Below, piece after piece: positions 47,695 through 59,665 of a DNA stretch of 64,000 bases (its first letter is position 1; every line of letters starts with the position of its first letter). Both the position numbers and the translations under genes were made by a program. Source of the DNA: Lepturacanthus savala (lineage: Eukaryota; Chordata; Actinopteri; Scombriformes; Trichiuridae); NCBI GenBank assembly GCA_030544235.1, contig CM060472.1:24577224-24641223 (forward strand), written 5' to 3'. A model generated the notes under the pieces. That model did not search any database and was not told the DNA's origin. It worked only from the letters and a program-made list of their open reading frames with translations.

Positions 47695-50226
47695 CTGGGA
47701 GGTGTAAAAGTAGGGCAGCGGGACACAGGAGAGCCTGTGAGAAGTTATATATGGAAAAGAGCACAGCATGCAGATACTGTACCATCTTATTGGGTAATGT
47801 GCAACTGCAGCTTACATACTGTAAAGAGAGGGAGGCAGCTGTGAATAAAGATGCAGGTAGACTTTACAGTGATTAGGATGTAACATAAAAAAAAAAAATT
47901 AAAAAAAGATAGTAGGCAAATGCAGTATCTCGCATGTGTGTGCGCGTGCACGCGTGTGTGTGAGCCAGTATTCACAGTCCGGTTTTGGCTCTGTTCCCTA
48001 ACTGTCATGTAATAAATAAGGAACTAATGTCTCTCTTTACTTCCTTACAGGTACGCATTCAAATCCAGAGTCGCATTAATCCTGACAAGCTTCAGCTATT
48101 TAATTCCCTGTGTACTGTGGGGGTAAAAAAGACAATATGAAGTAAAAAAATAACACATTATATCAGATGAGTGGGAGAGGTGTGTGAAAACACAGGCTAC
48201 TTTGTGACTTTATGGCTTGAATGACTTAAGTGCAGACTTTTTTTTCCCCCCAAGTGAAATAAATGACCTGTAAATTTCCACTTTGGTGCCAAACACTACA
48301 TGTTTTAAGAGTGTTTTCTCCGGAACTTTATCATTATCACGTTGGATAAGCTTTTAGGGAACATTAAAACCCATTTAAAAACCAGACAAGTGGAATTTTT
48401 ATTTCGCCGCTCGCACCGTTTCAGTAGTCTGGGACACACTGGGCCGCTCACTGAACAATTCATTTAACAAGAAAGAAGTCAAATATGCAAATAAAAAAAA
48501 AATCAGCATTGCACATTACACATTATAAACTGCATCATTACGATGTGCCATGGAGGAAAGATGAGCCGATATTCTTAAAAAAAACAACAACAAAAAAAAT
48601 ATCAGTTGTGATTAGAAACAAAAGCCTGCAGAGCAAACTTATCATGAGGGAGGATTTTCTTTTCAGTTTAGACCGTTGGAGATAGCTCAGATCCAAAAGT
48701 TCCCCTGGAATGTTTTGCAAATTCCCGTCTGGCTCTAATGCTTTCACTCCCTTCCCTCTCAAAACCGCGCCACATACGCAGCAGGGCTCTGCCCAAACAG
48801 ATCAGCTCCTGACCGTTAACTGCCCAGAGGAGGGAACACCTTATCAACCAAACTGTGTGTGATACATCAGTAGTTTCCCTCCATTTGCTTCCCCTCCCGC
48901 CAAGCAGTTAACTTAACCCCCCCTACACACACACACACACGCATGCACCACACTTTTTTTTTTTCTTTGTCTGCCTCTCACACACCTCCAGTAACTGATG
49001 AATAGCACTGCACCGCTAACACGCTTCATGTCAGCGCGCATTGTCCTCGCCGGCTGAAATGTAAATCAGCCACAATGTCGTTAGTGCTGATTACTGCTGC
49101 TCAACCGCTCAACCTGCACCGTGGAAAATGTGCTGAGCAACATTGTATCAGTGAGGCCACACGAGGACAAAGTGTTCCCTAATCGTTCGGTTCTCTAGTC
49201 AGTTTCGTAACCTTGTGACCCTTTGTTCTTTGAAAGCTGTCTGTTTGGTGGCTTCAAGGAAAGTGGATAAGGTTTTTTTTTTTTTACTCCTTTGACTCCT
49301 TTCAGTCTATAATCGACAGGAATACGCATGTATTATGGAGGATGAACCACCAGAGACACTCGTAGTCTGAACTTGATTTGGCTTGCGGCCTTCGCCAGGG
49401 TCATCCACAATAAATTTGGTCTTTATACCTGTCAGTCTCAAACGTTTTACCATCAAGGTCAACTAAACGGGCTCAAATTAGTCTGCAGACTCCATTTGAT
49501 ATGATTTTGACCTCATCTAATACGATTTGTGCTTTTAGATGTATTATTACAGAAAGTGCATGAACCACTGACCAGATATTCATACATCCTGGATAGATTT
49601 ATACTGAAAATAAATGATTTTCCTTCTTACTAGGGACCCCTGGGGTTCCCCAGACCGCACTTTATGAGCCATTGCTTTATACTACAAGTTTCTGAAGACT
49701 TGAACACTTTTTTCCCTTCTCCAAGCTGAAGTTGTGTCTGAAATAGGGACAGTATGCATCTTATTTCTCTGAATCAGACTAGAGATGATTAAATGTAAAG
49801 CACACCTGAGCCATGCATATAACCACTCCACAGTGTAAAAACCTTATTGCAGAACTGTGTTGCCTATAAAATGACCCAATAACTATCTCTAGTGACATTA
49901 GTGTGACGATTTATGCTTTTCGCTATTAATGAGCATTGCGCATATTCAATAAACCGTCAATATCCATTTCTACACAGTTTATAGCCAAGTCACCTACATA
50001 GGCATGCAACTAAGGGTTTAGGGCAAAAAAAGTCAATTGCATGACTATGCTCAATAGAGCGCGTTTCATAACTTCAGCGTCTTGGATCAAAAATCACACA
50101 TGTTGTAGGTCTTTCTGTCTACTGGGTCCTGCATGACTAATGTTTCCCATTCATCATTTTGACAAACTGTCATGATACTGCAGCAGATTTGAGATATACT
50201 GTCAGGATGCTGGTTGTAATAGAGAA

Positions 50227-50228
<2 letters not shown>
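47695..50228. other. Intergenic DNA beyond cyria, no gene seen
   Basis: Mostly unique-looking. A fragment at 49370-49430 (GGCCTTCGCCAGGGTCATCC) resembles the 3' end of a LINE in reverse. The possible conserved block at 48980-49150 lies inside. Confidence 0.4.
48980..49150. promoter_or_regulatory. Candidate conserved non-coding element
   Basis: Non-repetitive stretch with GGCTGAAATGTAAATCAGCC, itself an imperfect dyad, and CATTGTCCTCGCCGG. It lies about 4 kb beyond the cyria 3' end. Untested. Confidence 0.15.

Positions 50229-50286
<58 letters not shown>
50229..50286. repeat. (TG)n microsatellite, 58 bp
   Basis: Uninterrupted TG. Confidence 0.97.
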
Positions 50287-50290
<4 letters not shown>

Positions 50291-50821
50291 GGAAAGAACA
50301 GTACAATATTTAATCTGTGTATGAGGTGTGTGTGTGTGAGATCATGTTGAGTCCCCCTTCCCTGCCTGCTAGTTAGCATGTTGAAGCATACCTCTTCATA
50401 TAATAAGGCCCTTTGTCTGAAATGCGGTGAAGAGGATGTGTGTACGTGTGCATGTGTGTACAGCAGCTGCTATTGCTCTACATGGCATCTAATGTTACAT
50501 CGGGTTGCATAACACACTAAAAACATGAGTGAGCCATTTGCTGTTTTACACAAAGTGGACACACACACATGTGGTTTACCATACCTGTAAAGAAAAAGCT
50601 CATGGAACTCTCACTTTTAACCACTGCAGCAGGTTCTTAAGAAGAAGTGGCCATGGTCACATATAGAACATGAATCCACTGTGCACAGCTCTATGCTGTA
50701 AATATGCTGTATTTAACAGAAACAAACAGCATAAAGCACTATGTGAATTTTCAATTTTGAGATCCTTAACCTAAGTAAAAAGTGCCAATACAGCTATATT
50801 AAAAAAAAACATAGTAAATAA

Positions 50822-51190
50822 CTCAGTCAGTCAGTCATTTTCTATACCTGCTTATTCCTCATTAGGGTCGCAGGGGTCTGCTGGAGCCAATCCCAGCACG
50901 TTACGGCGAGAGGCAGGATACACCCCAGATGGTCGCCAGCCAATCGTGGGGCACACACACCATTCACTCACACACTCACACCTATGGGCAATTTAGAGTC
51001 TCCAATTAACCTCAGCATGTTTTTGGACTGTGGGAGGAAGCCGGAGTACCCGGTGAAAACCCACGCAGACACGGGGAGAACATGCAAACCCCACACAGAA
51101 AGGTCCCAGACCCAGGACCAAGGAGGTCTTGAACCTGCGACCTTCTTGCTGTGAGGCAACAGCGCTAACCCCTGCGCCACCGTGTCGCCC
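50822..51190 (-). mobile_element. Complete tRNA-headed SINE with 13-bp target-site duplication
   Basis: A perfect 13-base direct repeat, ACATAGTAAATAA, flanks the element at 50809-50821 and 51191-51203. Read on the minus strand it begins GGCGACACGGTGGCGCAGG, has an A-box-like GTGGCGCAGGGGTTAGC and a B-box-like GGTTCAAGACC about 35 bases on, and ends in GACTGACTGACTGAG, a tetranucleotide tail. These are hallmarks of a pol III, tRNA-derived SINE inserted by LINE machinery. It is the best-preserved of five copies in the window. Confidence 0.85.
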
Positions 51191-51586
51191 ACATAGTAAA
51201 TAAGAATTGAAAAAAAAAAAAAACATCTTCTTTAACTCGCTTAAAACTAAACACAAATTGTTAAAAAAAAAAAAAAAGTCTAAACCCTAACTATTGTAAC
51301 CTTGATAGGCATGAGGCCTAATACAAAGCGAGTAGGAGGGTTGGGGGTTAACTGGGGACATGCAGTTTTACTCCAGTGCACCCCCAGCAGGGGTTAATCC
51401 AACCATGGAGGGGGGGAATATAAATTCCTTACATAATAACTGTCAGATTAGTACAAAGAGATATTATTATTATATGGTGCAGCGTTGAGTTGTGACACGT
51501 CTCAACGGGGCGTAGCCTGCAGCGTTAATCCAAATTTGCACAAACAGCCTTCTGAACTGTCCTTGCATTTTTTGATTTGATTCCAT

Positions 51587-51588
<2 letters not shown>

Positions 51589-51624
<36 letters not shown>
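51589..51624. repeat. (TG)n microsatellite beside promoter-like DNA
   Basis: Thirty-six bases of TG ending about 120 bases before the GC-box/octamer cluster. Confidence 0.96.
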
Positions 51625-51626
<2 letters not shown>

Positions 51627-51689
51627 TTGTGTGGAGAAGAGCAAGGCAGCAGCACAGGAACACAGCCCTACTGTCTGCTCCCTGGCAGC

Positions 51690-51850
51690 GAAAGCGTTAA
51701 GCGCTGCAGAAGGGGAGGTTCCCGGCTACGCCCCCTCCGAGGTTATTTGCATATCGGGCGGGAAGCTGTGGCTCTTTGTTGTTGCTGAACCCAGCCAAAG
51801 CCCCTCCCACAAAACGCCGCACTGGCGGGAAAAAGCCGGCTCCAGCGCTT
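51690..51850. promoter_or_regulatory. GC-box / octamer / E2F-like cluster
   Basis: Within 160 bases: GCCCCCTCC, an octamer ATTTGCAT (51745-51752), GGGCGGGAAG (51756-51765), CCCCTCCCAC and GGCGGGAAAAA (51824-51834), plus locally frequent CpG. These are typical sites for Sp/KLF, POU and E2F factors. No gene start is recognisable on either side, so it could be a distal promoter, an enhancer or the start of a non-coding RNA. Confidence 0.35.
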
Positions 51851-52285
51851 AAGTCACTGACAATGGAGAAACCCAGACACACACACACACTCACTGGGTA
51901 CACTGCAGAGAGTACATTGCTCCCTGTGCACACGCATGCAATAAAAATGAGCACACACACAGGCAGTCGGGCTGCATTGTTGGGTTCTTTTTATGGGCTG
52001 GCACACCCATTTCCTGCCTGGGAGCAAAGGTGAAACCAAGTGGAGGACACAAGATGAATTAGCAAGGGGAGATGAGCAGCAGGAGAGAGGAGAGGATTTT
52101 TAACGGGATGTGAAGGCAGCCCAGAACTGCAGCCATCTAACATGCAAACACATAAAGTGTGTTAGGAGGGTGAGAGAATGGCATTTACGTAGCCAACCAG
52201 ACACAATACATCAAGGGTAAGCAGGTTTGTCTAAAATAAGCACACATTACTGACAATACGTGACAATACAATATGTGCTCTGCGC

Positions 52286-52332
52286 TTGTGTGTGTGTGTG
52301 TGTGTGTGGTGGTGGTGGTGGTGGGGGGGGGG
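52286..52332. repeat. Compound (TG)n-(GGT)n-G9 tract
   Basis: TG repeats pass into five GGT units and then a G run. Confidence 0.93.
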
Positions 52333-53649
52333 TGCCCTCTTAAGTGTTCCCCTGGGAAAAGAGTTTACTGGGTTGTTGGAAAAACAGGAAGGCATGTCAT
52401 GCTCTGGATTGGGGAGGGTAGAATAAGAAAAAAAAAAAAAAAGTACAGAGCGGCCCCCGCATTACATAACCAGGCAGGAAATATGCAGCAGAGAGAGAGA
52501 TAGAGAGAGAAAGAGAGACTATAGGAAACCATGCATACGCTGCTACACCTATAACACTTTCCTTAAAGGCATTTCACAACTAATCACATCTTCTTCTCAT
52601 CCTTCTGTCGCCTGGATTGGTCTGTAGCCACGCCAGGAGCCAGACAAAACGAGAGCGAGAGAGAGGCGCACCATGAACTCATTGAACCTCATTCGTCGCC
52701 ACCCCCCACCCCCCTCCCCCCAACACACACACATACATCAATAAATGATGGTCTGCACTTGGCTGTGGATGCATACATCACATTGCATTGAAACGTTATA
52801 AAACATTGTCTGCAGGTGGGATTAGGCTGAAACACCCCCTGTAGTGCGGCTACGGAGATGTGGGTGTGTTTGTGTGATCCATAATACATATAGATACAAA
52901 TGCACAGCGCTGAAGGAAACACGCACACACGCGCAAGCGCTCAGGTGGATGGAGGATCTGCAGCATGTGTTTCTTATTACATATTGATAATATAGCCTAC
53001 AAACAGGCAAAAAGCAGAGCGCTCACATGAGCTCACACATACAAACACTATGCTCCCTTATCTGATCGAGTCACACCTGACAGTGTTGGGTTTCTCACTT
53101 GGTTACGCAACACACACAATTCTGAATTGTCTTTGTCCTCTTCCTGATAGACAGCAAAACACTGGCCCTGAACAGAGGAAGGGCGCATGCATATATATAC
53201 ACACACACACATGCATGCACGCTTGCTCATGCACACACAAATGTAAAATATGAGGTGTTTTCTCTGCATGCAGCTCAAATAAACTCCAAACAGCTGGCAG
53301 CCTGATGGATCACCTTTTGCTTTTCTGCACAGTCTTGCCAACAGTGACAAAACAAGAAAAGTTCTTAGCATTCTTAACTTAAAAAAAAAAGTCCTTCACA
53401 TTCCACTCTGCTCTGTGATAATATAAGTGTGGTGTCTAGTATCTTGCCACTGCAAAGACTGACCTTCTCTTACATCTATAAACATGTTTACACTCCACAT
53501 TAGCAGTTATTTCATGCAAATAAATCTTATTCCTGGTAGTCAAATCAACAGCGTCTTTGCCTGCAGCTGCCTCTCTATCTGATTAGCTGCGTCACAGGTA
53601 TGTCGGTTTGTGTGTGTAGGTGCGCGTGAGTGTGTTTTTTGTCTCACCA

Positions 53650-53735
53650 GGGCCAGATGGCAGGGAATGTTTAGTCAAATGGGATTAGAGATTAGGATTA
53701 AATGGATTTCCAATTACCCAGACACACAGTCACTG
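53650..53735. promoter_or_regulatory. Candidate enhancer with repeated GGATTA-type sites
   Basis: GGGATTAGAGATTAGGATTA holds three overlapping bicoid/OTX-type cores and is followed by GGATTTCCAATTACCC. A CCAGATGGCAGGG motif lies just left. The density of homeodomain sites suggests a conserved enhancer, but no alignment was possible. Confidence 0.25.
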
Positions 53736-53884
53736 GATGACACACTACTACAGCAGAGCTCTATAAGGCGAGTTCATCATCACATGACTGTCTGCTCCTT
53801 ATGGCAGCACATAATCTGTGAAACTTCTAATTTGGAGATAATTGCATCAAAAGGATAAAAGTGATTAAAAAAAGATTGGGACAA

Positions 53885-54100
53885 AATTCATAATGGTAGG
53901 AGTCATTTTGGGACTTATGGTTCAAAAGTTACAGGCCAAAATGTTAAGTTTGTCGTTATAGTGCCATTGTCTGCTCATGGTGCACCAAATTTGACCCTGA
54001 GTTCACTCGTGTCCCCAGTAATACAACCAACAAGAGGGAAGTGGATTGGATGAAAAGTTGTTGAGATATTGCAGAAGGACAGACAGACAAGAGATTCCTA
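53885..54100. repeat. Interspersed repeat fragment with TTGAGATATT...GGACAGACAGAC end
   Basis: Blocks AAGTTGTTGAGATATTGCAG and GGACAGACAGACAAGAG resemble the tail of the family at 59450-59665 and other teleost repeats. Non-coding and degraded. Confidence 0.35.
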
Positions 54101-54607
54101 GAATTATAATGAGATAATTCACCAAAATCAAATAAATTAATCCCATGGTTGTGTCGTGGTGTGATGTTGTTGCACTATATTATGAAAAAGGCAATGAAGT
54201 GCAAACTTATTACTAATTTAAAGGATAGAATTGTTGCTGTCATACTTTTTTTTTTATCCCTTTGGAGAGTTTTTAGTATTGTAGAAAGGAATTGTGTAGC
54301 TGCAAATGTTCATTTTAGGTTCAAAGCTCACACAAATGCCAGGGGAAAGGAAAACATATTTTATGGAGCTAATATTGGGTCAAAAGTTTTGTACTTAAAA
54401 AAAAAAATCTAATATTTTAGGTTTTGATCTTGAATTCTTAGAAATATATCAACATATTGCAAATTAAAACAGGTGTCCAATTTTTTCAGGTTAAATACAA
54501 TTACGATTCACTCTGCTAATTAGTTTGAACAAAGAATTTATTTTCATTTTTCACTTTCATATGTTTTGATATTTAGGATCCCATTTCTCTCAGTTGAATG
54601 GTTTATC

Positions 54608-54700
54608 TCTGCAGATTCAGATCTTATTTTTTACAGTTTCAATTATTTTTTTTATGGTTTCAGATCTTTCTTTTTCAGTTTCAGATCTTAATTTCTCAAC
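54608..54700. repeat. Imperfect tandem TTTCAGATCTT repeats
   Basis: About four spaced copies of a TTTCAGATCTT-like unit separated by T-rich spacers, just before the gypsy relic. Confidence 0.5.
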
Positions 54701-55519
54701 CGACAATTTAAGTACTAAAATTTCCAATTTCCACATAGCACTGTGTGCCTCTCTCACCTGCTGGACCCAGCACACGGGTAAGAAAAGTCAGGTTGAGAAT
54801 CGTGAAAAATATCAAAACCATAGGTTGTTTTTTAACAAAATACGTTTCTGACATATTTGGATGTTGCATTGCTGCAGTGTTCTCATTCTGGTGTGTGCCA
54901 GGCCAAAAGACTTTATCCTTTTCAATGTTTTGAAGGGACTGTGTGTTCATTCAGTTTGCATTTTGAGCATATGGTCGTTCCAATGAAAGAGTCATTCTAG
55001 AACAGATTTAGTTTGTGTTTTTTTTTTTATTCTGCTAATCTGTGCTATTGTTTTCATAGTGTATGAGGGCATGGTGCAATATGGAGACATTTAATGTACA
55101 TATAGTGGAGGAGGCTAGTGCTATAAATCCAAGTTTGGGGAGGGGAAGAAGTAGTCCGATGTATATACATCTGGCAAAGTCTAAGCCAAGCAGTCAATCC
55201 GCGTTACCACCAGGTTATTCAATGGTAAGGGAGACAGACATGTACGGCTAAGTGATAATGTGGTCAGACCCCTACCAGTCACTCCAGGAATATCAACTGT
55301 ATGTCCTTCTCCCTAGAACTTAAATTATTCAGGTGTAGGAGTGTCTTCTAACCAACTTGCTGATTTGATCAGGTCAATTGGAGCTGGGATTGGAGAATCT
55401 ATCAAAGATAGTTTACAACAACAGAATACCCCTGACCAATCACCTTCTGTCATCCCTGACTGACCTCAGCATGTCTCTTACCCTGATCACTGTGCCACCA
55501 GAGTCATTGATGCTTCCAA

Positions 55520-55945
55520 GTTCAACTTGGTGATGTGTTCTGAAGTCAACGCTCCACCCTATTTTAGAGGAGATGGCTCAGATAAGTATTCTGTGTCTGA
55601 GTGGGAGGAGTTGATGCGAAGTTCCTTGAAACAGGGATACAGTGTGGCTGAGTGCAATGAAGAGGTAACTAACAGACTTTTGGGCAAAGCCAAGGATGTC
55701 AGGTATAATTACGCCAACAACCCGAATTTCATTGATGTCATTGTTGTTTATGGTGTACTCTGACACTATTTTAGTGACAATCTACCTTTGGTTGATTTTT
55801 ACAAAGTACAGCCTCTCTGGGGAAAGTGCCTTGGATTACTGGATTAGGCTCAACAAAGCAGCTGAAATGACAGAACAGTGCTTAGTCAGTAAAGGTGAGC
55901 CTGCTACCACAGATGTTTTGTGGAAAGCAGATTTCAGTGAATAAA
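55520..55945 (+). pseudogene. Gag-like fragments of the gypsy relic
   Basis: Two open pieces in different frames (about 55527-55763 and 55820-55944) resemble the gag of common fish gypsy elements. The first carries FRGDGSDKYSVSEWEELM, the second SGESALDYWIRLNKAAE. The frame break near 55760 marks a lost or gained base. Confidence 0.65.
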
Positions 55946-56450
55946 GAGGTGGCAATCAGACCTTTTCAGGAAAGGATAAGTAGTGATACTCAGGTGGGCC
56001 AGTTATTCATACCCAGTTTAAAGGTCACACCAGCAAATCCTTCTACTAGCGATGTGAAATGCACAATGGAAAAAGTTTAGAGTTTATTGGAGAAGACATT
56101 GTCTAGTAATGCACTAACTCACAGTTAATCCAATACAGAAGAACATTTAATACTGTAAAGTCAGTAGCAGTTCAGACTACAGTACCTCCGTTCACTGCAG
56201 AATGTAAAAACTGTTTCAGATATTACTCACTATATTAAAGCTATTTGTAGCCAGTCATCTCCTGCTCAGTCTCTGAATCCATCTCGGGCCCCTCACGTTC
56301 CGGGAAACTAAATAGCTCTACTTTGGTGGAGGGCAATGTGGAGTGATGAGGATTTGCCTCCTGTGAAGGTAATATTCAGTCTGTGTTTTCTGAGGCTAGT
56401 GAATCAGCTCTTCTAGACAAAACAGTGATTTTCCAGAACACAATGAGAAC

Positions 56451-56693
56451 ATGCAAAAGTGGCAGTTTGTTTTTCACCAGGCAGGGGACAAAGTCAACAT
56501 TCAGCGGTTGCTGGATACTGGGTCCAGGGCCACTTCTCATTGCACAGATCTGGTACTGCAGTTGAAGGAGGCAGGTGTGGGGGATGGTGATTTGATATCT
56601 CCTACTGACATTGTCCTCTTTGGGTGTGGTGGGAAGCAGACAGAGCCAGTGGGAATTTGTGAGATGAAACTCAAGCTGTTTGACTTTGACTAG
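56451..56693 (+). pseudogene. Retropepsin-like fragment of the gypsy relic
   Basis: An open piece of 80 codons with the aspartic protease signature Leu-Leu-Asp-Thr-Gly-Ser followed by Ala-Thr, and further on DIVLFGCGGKQTEPVG, where a family member would have its second conserved segment. It ends at a stop 8 codons after KLKLF. Confidence 0.65.
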
Positions 56694-57409
56694 TTTGTCC
56701 CAGTTTAAATTATGGGTAGGCAAGTAGTTGAGCTGGTTGTGGGCACTAACCTGCTAAAGCCAAATAGGAGGTTTAAGAACAATGAGGCCTTTTGGCATAT
56801 TTTAGGCCAACATGATTCAATACAGCAGCAGGAGGCTAGTTCATTAATTTGTTTAGTCAGTCTGGAAAGATGGAGGTGGGGGGGATACGATTCCGGACAG
56901 AGTGGGGATGGTTAAGCTAAAGAAACCAGTGACACTGGAGCCTATGAGTGAGCATATTGTGTGAAGCCATCTCCCCCAGGGAGGGGGGAGGGGCTTTTGG
57001 TCGGTAATACTGTAGTTGTGGAACCTAGTTCATCACGTTGTGTGCCCCAAAACATACTAGTTGGCAGGGTAGTGACACCCTTGTGGGGGGACAGGTAGGT
57101 TCCTGCTAAAATAATCAACCCAACCGCTTCCAAAATCACATTATGGAGGAAAGCAAAAATGGCTGATATTTCCCCATGCATTGCATTGGAGAAATTTGAG
57201 GAGACTGCTCTGCAGGCCGTAAGGGAATGTAAAAATTAATCATTGGCAGTAGTCATGTCAGCGTAAGAGCACAGAGTTCTGTAAGGGGCAGCAGGTCAAG
57301 TGAGAGTTCCAATCACAGGATATTGGGTCTTCAGGAGTTGCCACGAGATGACTGTGAGGTTTCCCGGGCTTGGAAGGAAAAATTTACAAAATTGGTGAAG
57401 GTCAAAAAC

Positions 57410-57666
57410 GCATAAACTTTGCCCCATCAGGCGAAAGTCTTACCAGCCATTGGAAGCAATGCCTTTTTTGCAAGCTAGACTTGACGTCAGGGTATTTTAA
57501 CGTGCCCCACGATGGAGATGATAAAAAATACAATGCCTTCTCTTCACCACTGGGGCTACAGTGCATGCCCCTGGGTCTTTGCAATAGCCCAGCGACTATG
57601 TGCAAGTTATTGAATTCTATAACGTTTTTGGGGCATGTAGTTTCTTCAGGAGGGGACAGACACTAA
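57410..57666 (+). pseudogene. Reverse-transcriptase fragment of the gypsy relic
   Basis: The open piece contains LDLTSGYFNVPHDGDDKKYN, SSPLGLQCMPLGLCNSPAT and, after a deletion, ITFLGHVVSSGG. The catalytic Tyr-x-Asp-Asp box expected between the last two blocks is missing, so this copy has no RT activity. Confidence 0.75.
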
Positions 57667-57869
57667 TCCGGACAAGGTACAAGGGATAGTAAACTAGGGT
57701 GAAGTCAATATCATCATTTTCCCCCACTGCTCATGGAGCAAAGGGTATGCGTCTTTGACTGTGCAGGCATTCAGCCAATGAAAATCTGTGCACAGTCTCA
57801 TTTCCCCATTTTTCTTCAAGCACAAAACCAGAGGTCAAGTGTGCTCACTACTGGACTTCCTGATTAGGG

Positions 57870-58620
57870 ACTTTATGGCTCATCAGGCATTTGTACTATT
57901 GGGATACAATGATTGATGATGTTAAGTTGTTTGTCACACAGTGTGAGAGGTATGTGTTGAGTAAGGCTCCGGAGCAAGAAGCTTCTCTCCAGAGCTTCTC
58001 TCGTGTCCATTGTCACAGCAACGCCACTTGAGTTAGTATGTGTTGATTTCCAGTTAGTAGGGAATGCCTATAACAAGTCAGTTGATGTTTAGTGGTTAAT
58101 GACCACTTCACCACCTAACCTGCGCTTACCTCTGCCCAACCAAACTGTTAAGACAGTTGCTAGGGTGCTGTGGAACATGTTCTTTTATGTTGCCTCCCTT
58201 TCAGATCAAAGAGCTAATTTTGAGAGTGCATTCATAGTCGGACTCCCATAGTTGGCAGGTGTAGAAAATTCCCATACCACCTTATGGGTAATGGAAAGGC
58301 CGTGTGTCTTATTCGCACCCTGGGAACCATGATTAGAGCTCTACCACCATATTCCAAAGGAAAAGGGCCTCACATGCTGTACACATTGACTTTTGCATAC
58401 AACTGCACCATTCATGAAACCACAGGGTTTCCATCTTTTTTCTGATGTTTGGCCACTCTCCCCGTTTGCCTGTTGAAGTGATGTTTGAAAGTGTTCTGTT
58501 GGATGGAGAGACTGTTGATGTCGACATGTCCAATCTTTGGGAAAAGATTTAAGGGAGGCAACAGCACTTGCTCAGAAACGTATTAACAAACAACAAGCCA
58601 AGCAAGACCAAGTTTATAAC
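57870..58620 (+). pseudogene. Integrase fragments of the gypsy relic
   Basis: Pieces in several frames show CERYVLSKAPEQEA (zinc-binding region), LVCVDFQ (first catalytic Asp), DQRANFES (second Asp region), a block resembling the HTTPYHPMGNGQAER segment, and FAYNCTIHETTGFPSFFLMF near 58390-58450. The order is correct but stops interrupt each step. Confidence 0.65.
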
Positions 58621-59449
58621 ACAAAGATGAAGGGCTTTTCTGTTGAAGTGGGCGATAAGGTTTTATTGCCGAAAAAGAGGAAAAGGGAAAGAAGAAACTA
58701 GCGGTCAATGGGAAAATGCAGTGCATGTGCTTTCAAGTAAGAATGAGGAGCTTCACATATATAGCAATCGGCATTCTGTTACAGTCTGGATTAAAACAGT
58801 CCACAGGAATCTCATCATAGCTGTTAATTTATTTGCACTGCTGTCATTGGGGGAGGTTGATCAGGAAACAGAGTTTTATGCCAGCAGTACTCATCTGAGT
58901 CAAGACACCGTGGCTATGTTGGGTCAGATGGAGCCGAATGACACTCAGACTGCCCATTGGGTATCTGATCTTTCTGGGTCTCAAGATGATGAGGAGGGCA
59001 ATCAGCCTTTATTTTTGAATAAGACTCAGTGATTTAGAGTAATGGATTGATGGGGATGTCAGCAGATTTCCTACAGGTGGAGCAGAGGTCAAGGAAAGTG
59101 CTGAGCTACAAGATCATGTGGATACAGAGTCAGTCGAGCCAAGTTCTGGCAATTGTCAGCTGTCTGATCAGTCCTTTGATACCCACAGAGGCCATGTACA
59201 GAAATAGTATCTGTGGGTGAGTCCTGGGTCAGAACCATTGAACAGAAGGGGGGGTTGTGAGTTCTTTGAGTGGGAGAATCTATACCAGACTAGGTAGATT
59301 GGTTAGGTGAGTAGGCTTATTCAAACTATGTCCACACAAAGGATCAAGATTGATATTTGAAAGGTAGCTCCTATCTGGAGGTAACAATTTCTTGCAGTTT
59401 TATACAATACATTGGTTTGTACAGGTTGTTCTCCATAATACACTTAACA

Positions 59450-59665
59450 ACCCAATGCAGAGTTAGACCCACTACAATGACACTAGAGGGAAAAGTCAGA
59501 GGATCATGATCATCAGTAAGATTCATCCTCTGGGGACCATGAATATCTGTAGAAAATTTCACAGTGATGCATCGGGCGGCTGAGATATTTCAGTCTGGAA
59601 CAAAGTGGCGGGCTGACCAACTGACATTATTACCATCCCTAGAGCCATGTCTCTACCACGGCTAA
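59450..59665. repeat. Interspersed repeat, fuller copy of the same family
   Basis: Carries CACTAGAGGGAAAAGTCAGA, ATTCATCCTCTGGGGACCAT and GGGCTGACCAACTGACATTA, landmarks of a widespread teleost repeat as I know it. It sits just beyond the gypsy relic. No frame. Confidence 0.5.

Larger units (their letters stand above)
55070..59290 (+). pseudogene. Decayed Ty3/gypsy LTR retrotransposon relic
   Basis: Fragments occur in the order gag, protease, reverse transcriptase, integrase, which is the Ty3/gypsy order. Gag-like pieces lie at about 55520-55945 (PPYFRGDGSDKYSVSEWEEL; LDYWIRLNKAAEMTEQCL). A protease-like active-site motif LLDTGSRATSH is near 56507-56540, RT-like DLTSGYFNVPHDGDDKK and GLCNSPATM at 57478-57600, and integrase-like VCVDFQ and DQRANFESAFI at 58040-58240. 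Stops and frameshifts separate all of them, and the RT catalytic region and RNase H are largely lost. A purine tract, AGAAGGGGGG, ends at 59254 and is followed by TTGTGAG, so a 3' LTR may begin near 59256. No matching 5' LTR was found. It cannot be functional. Confidence 0.8.

Noticed and set aside
58643..59032. 129-codon frame as a host gene
   Set aside because: It continues the gypsy integrase C-terminal region and ends just before the purine tract, so it belongs to the relic.
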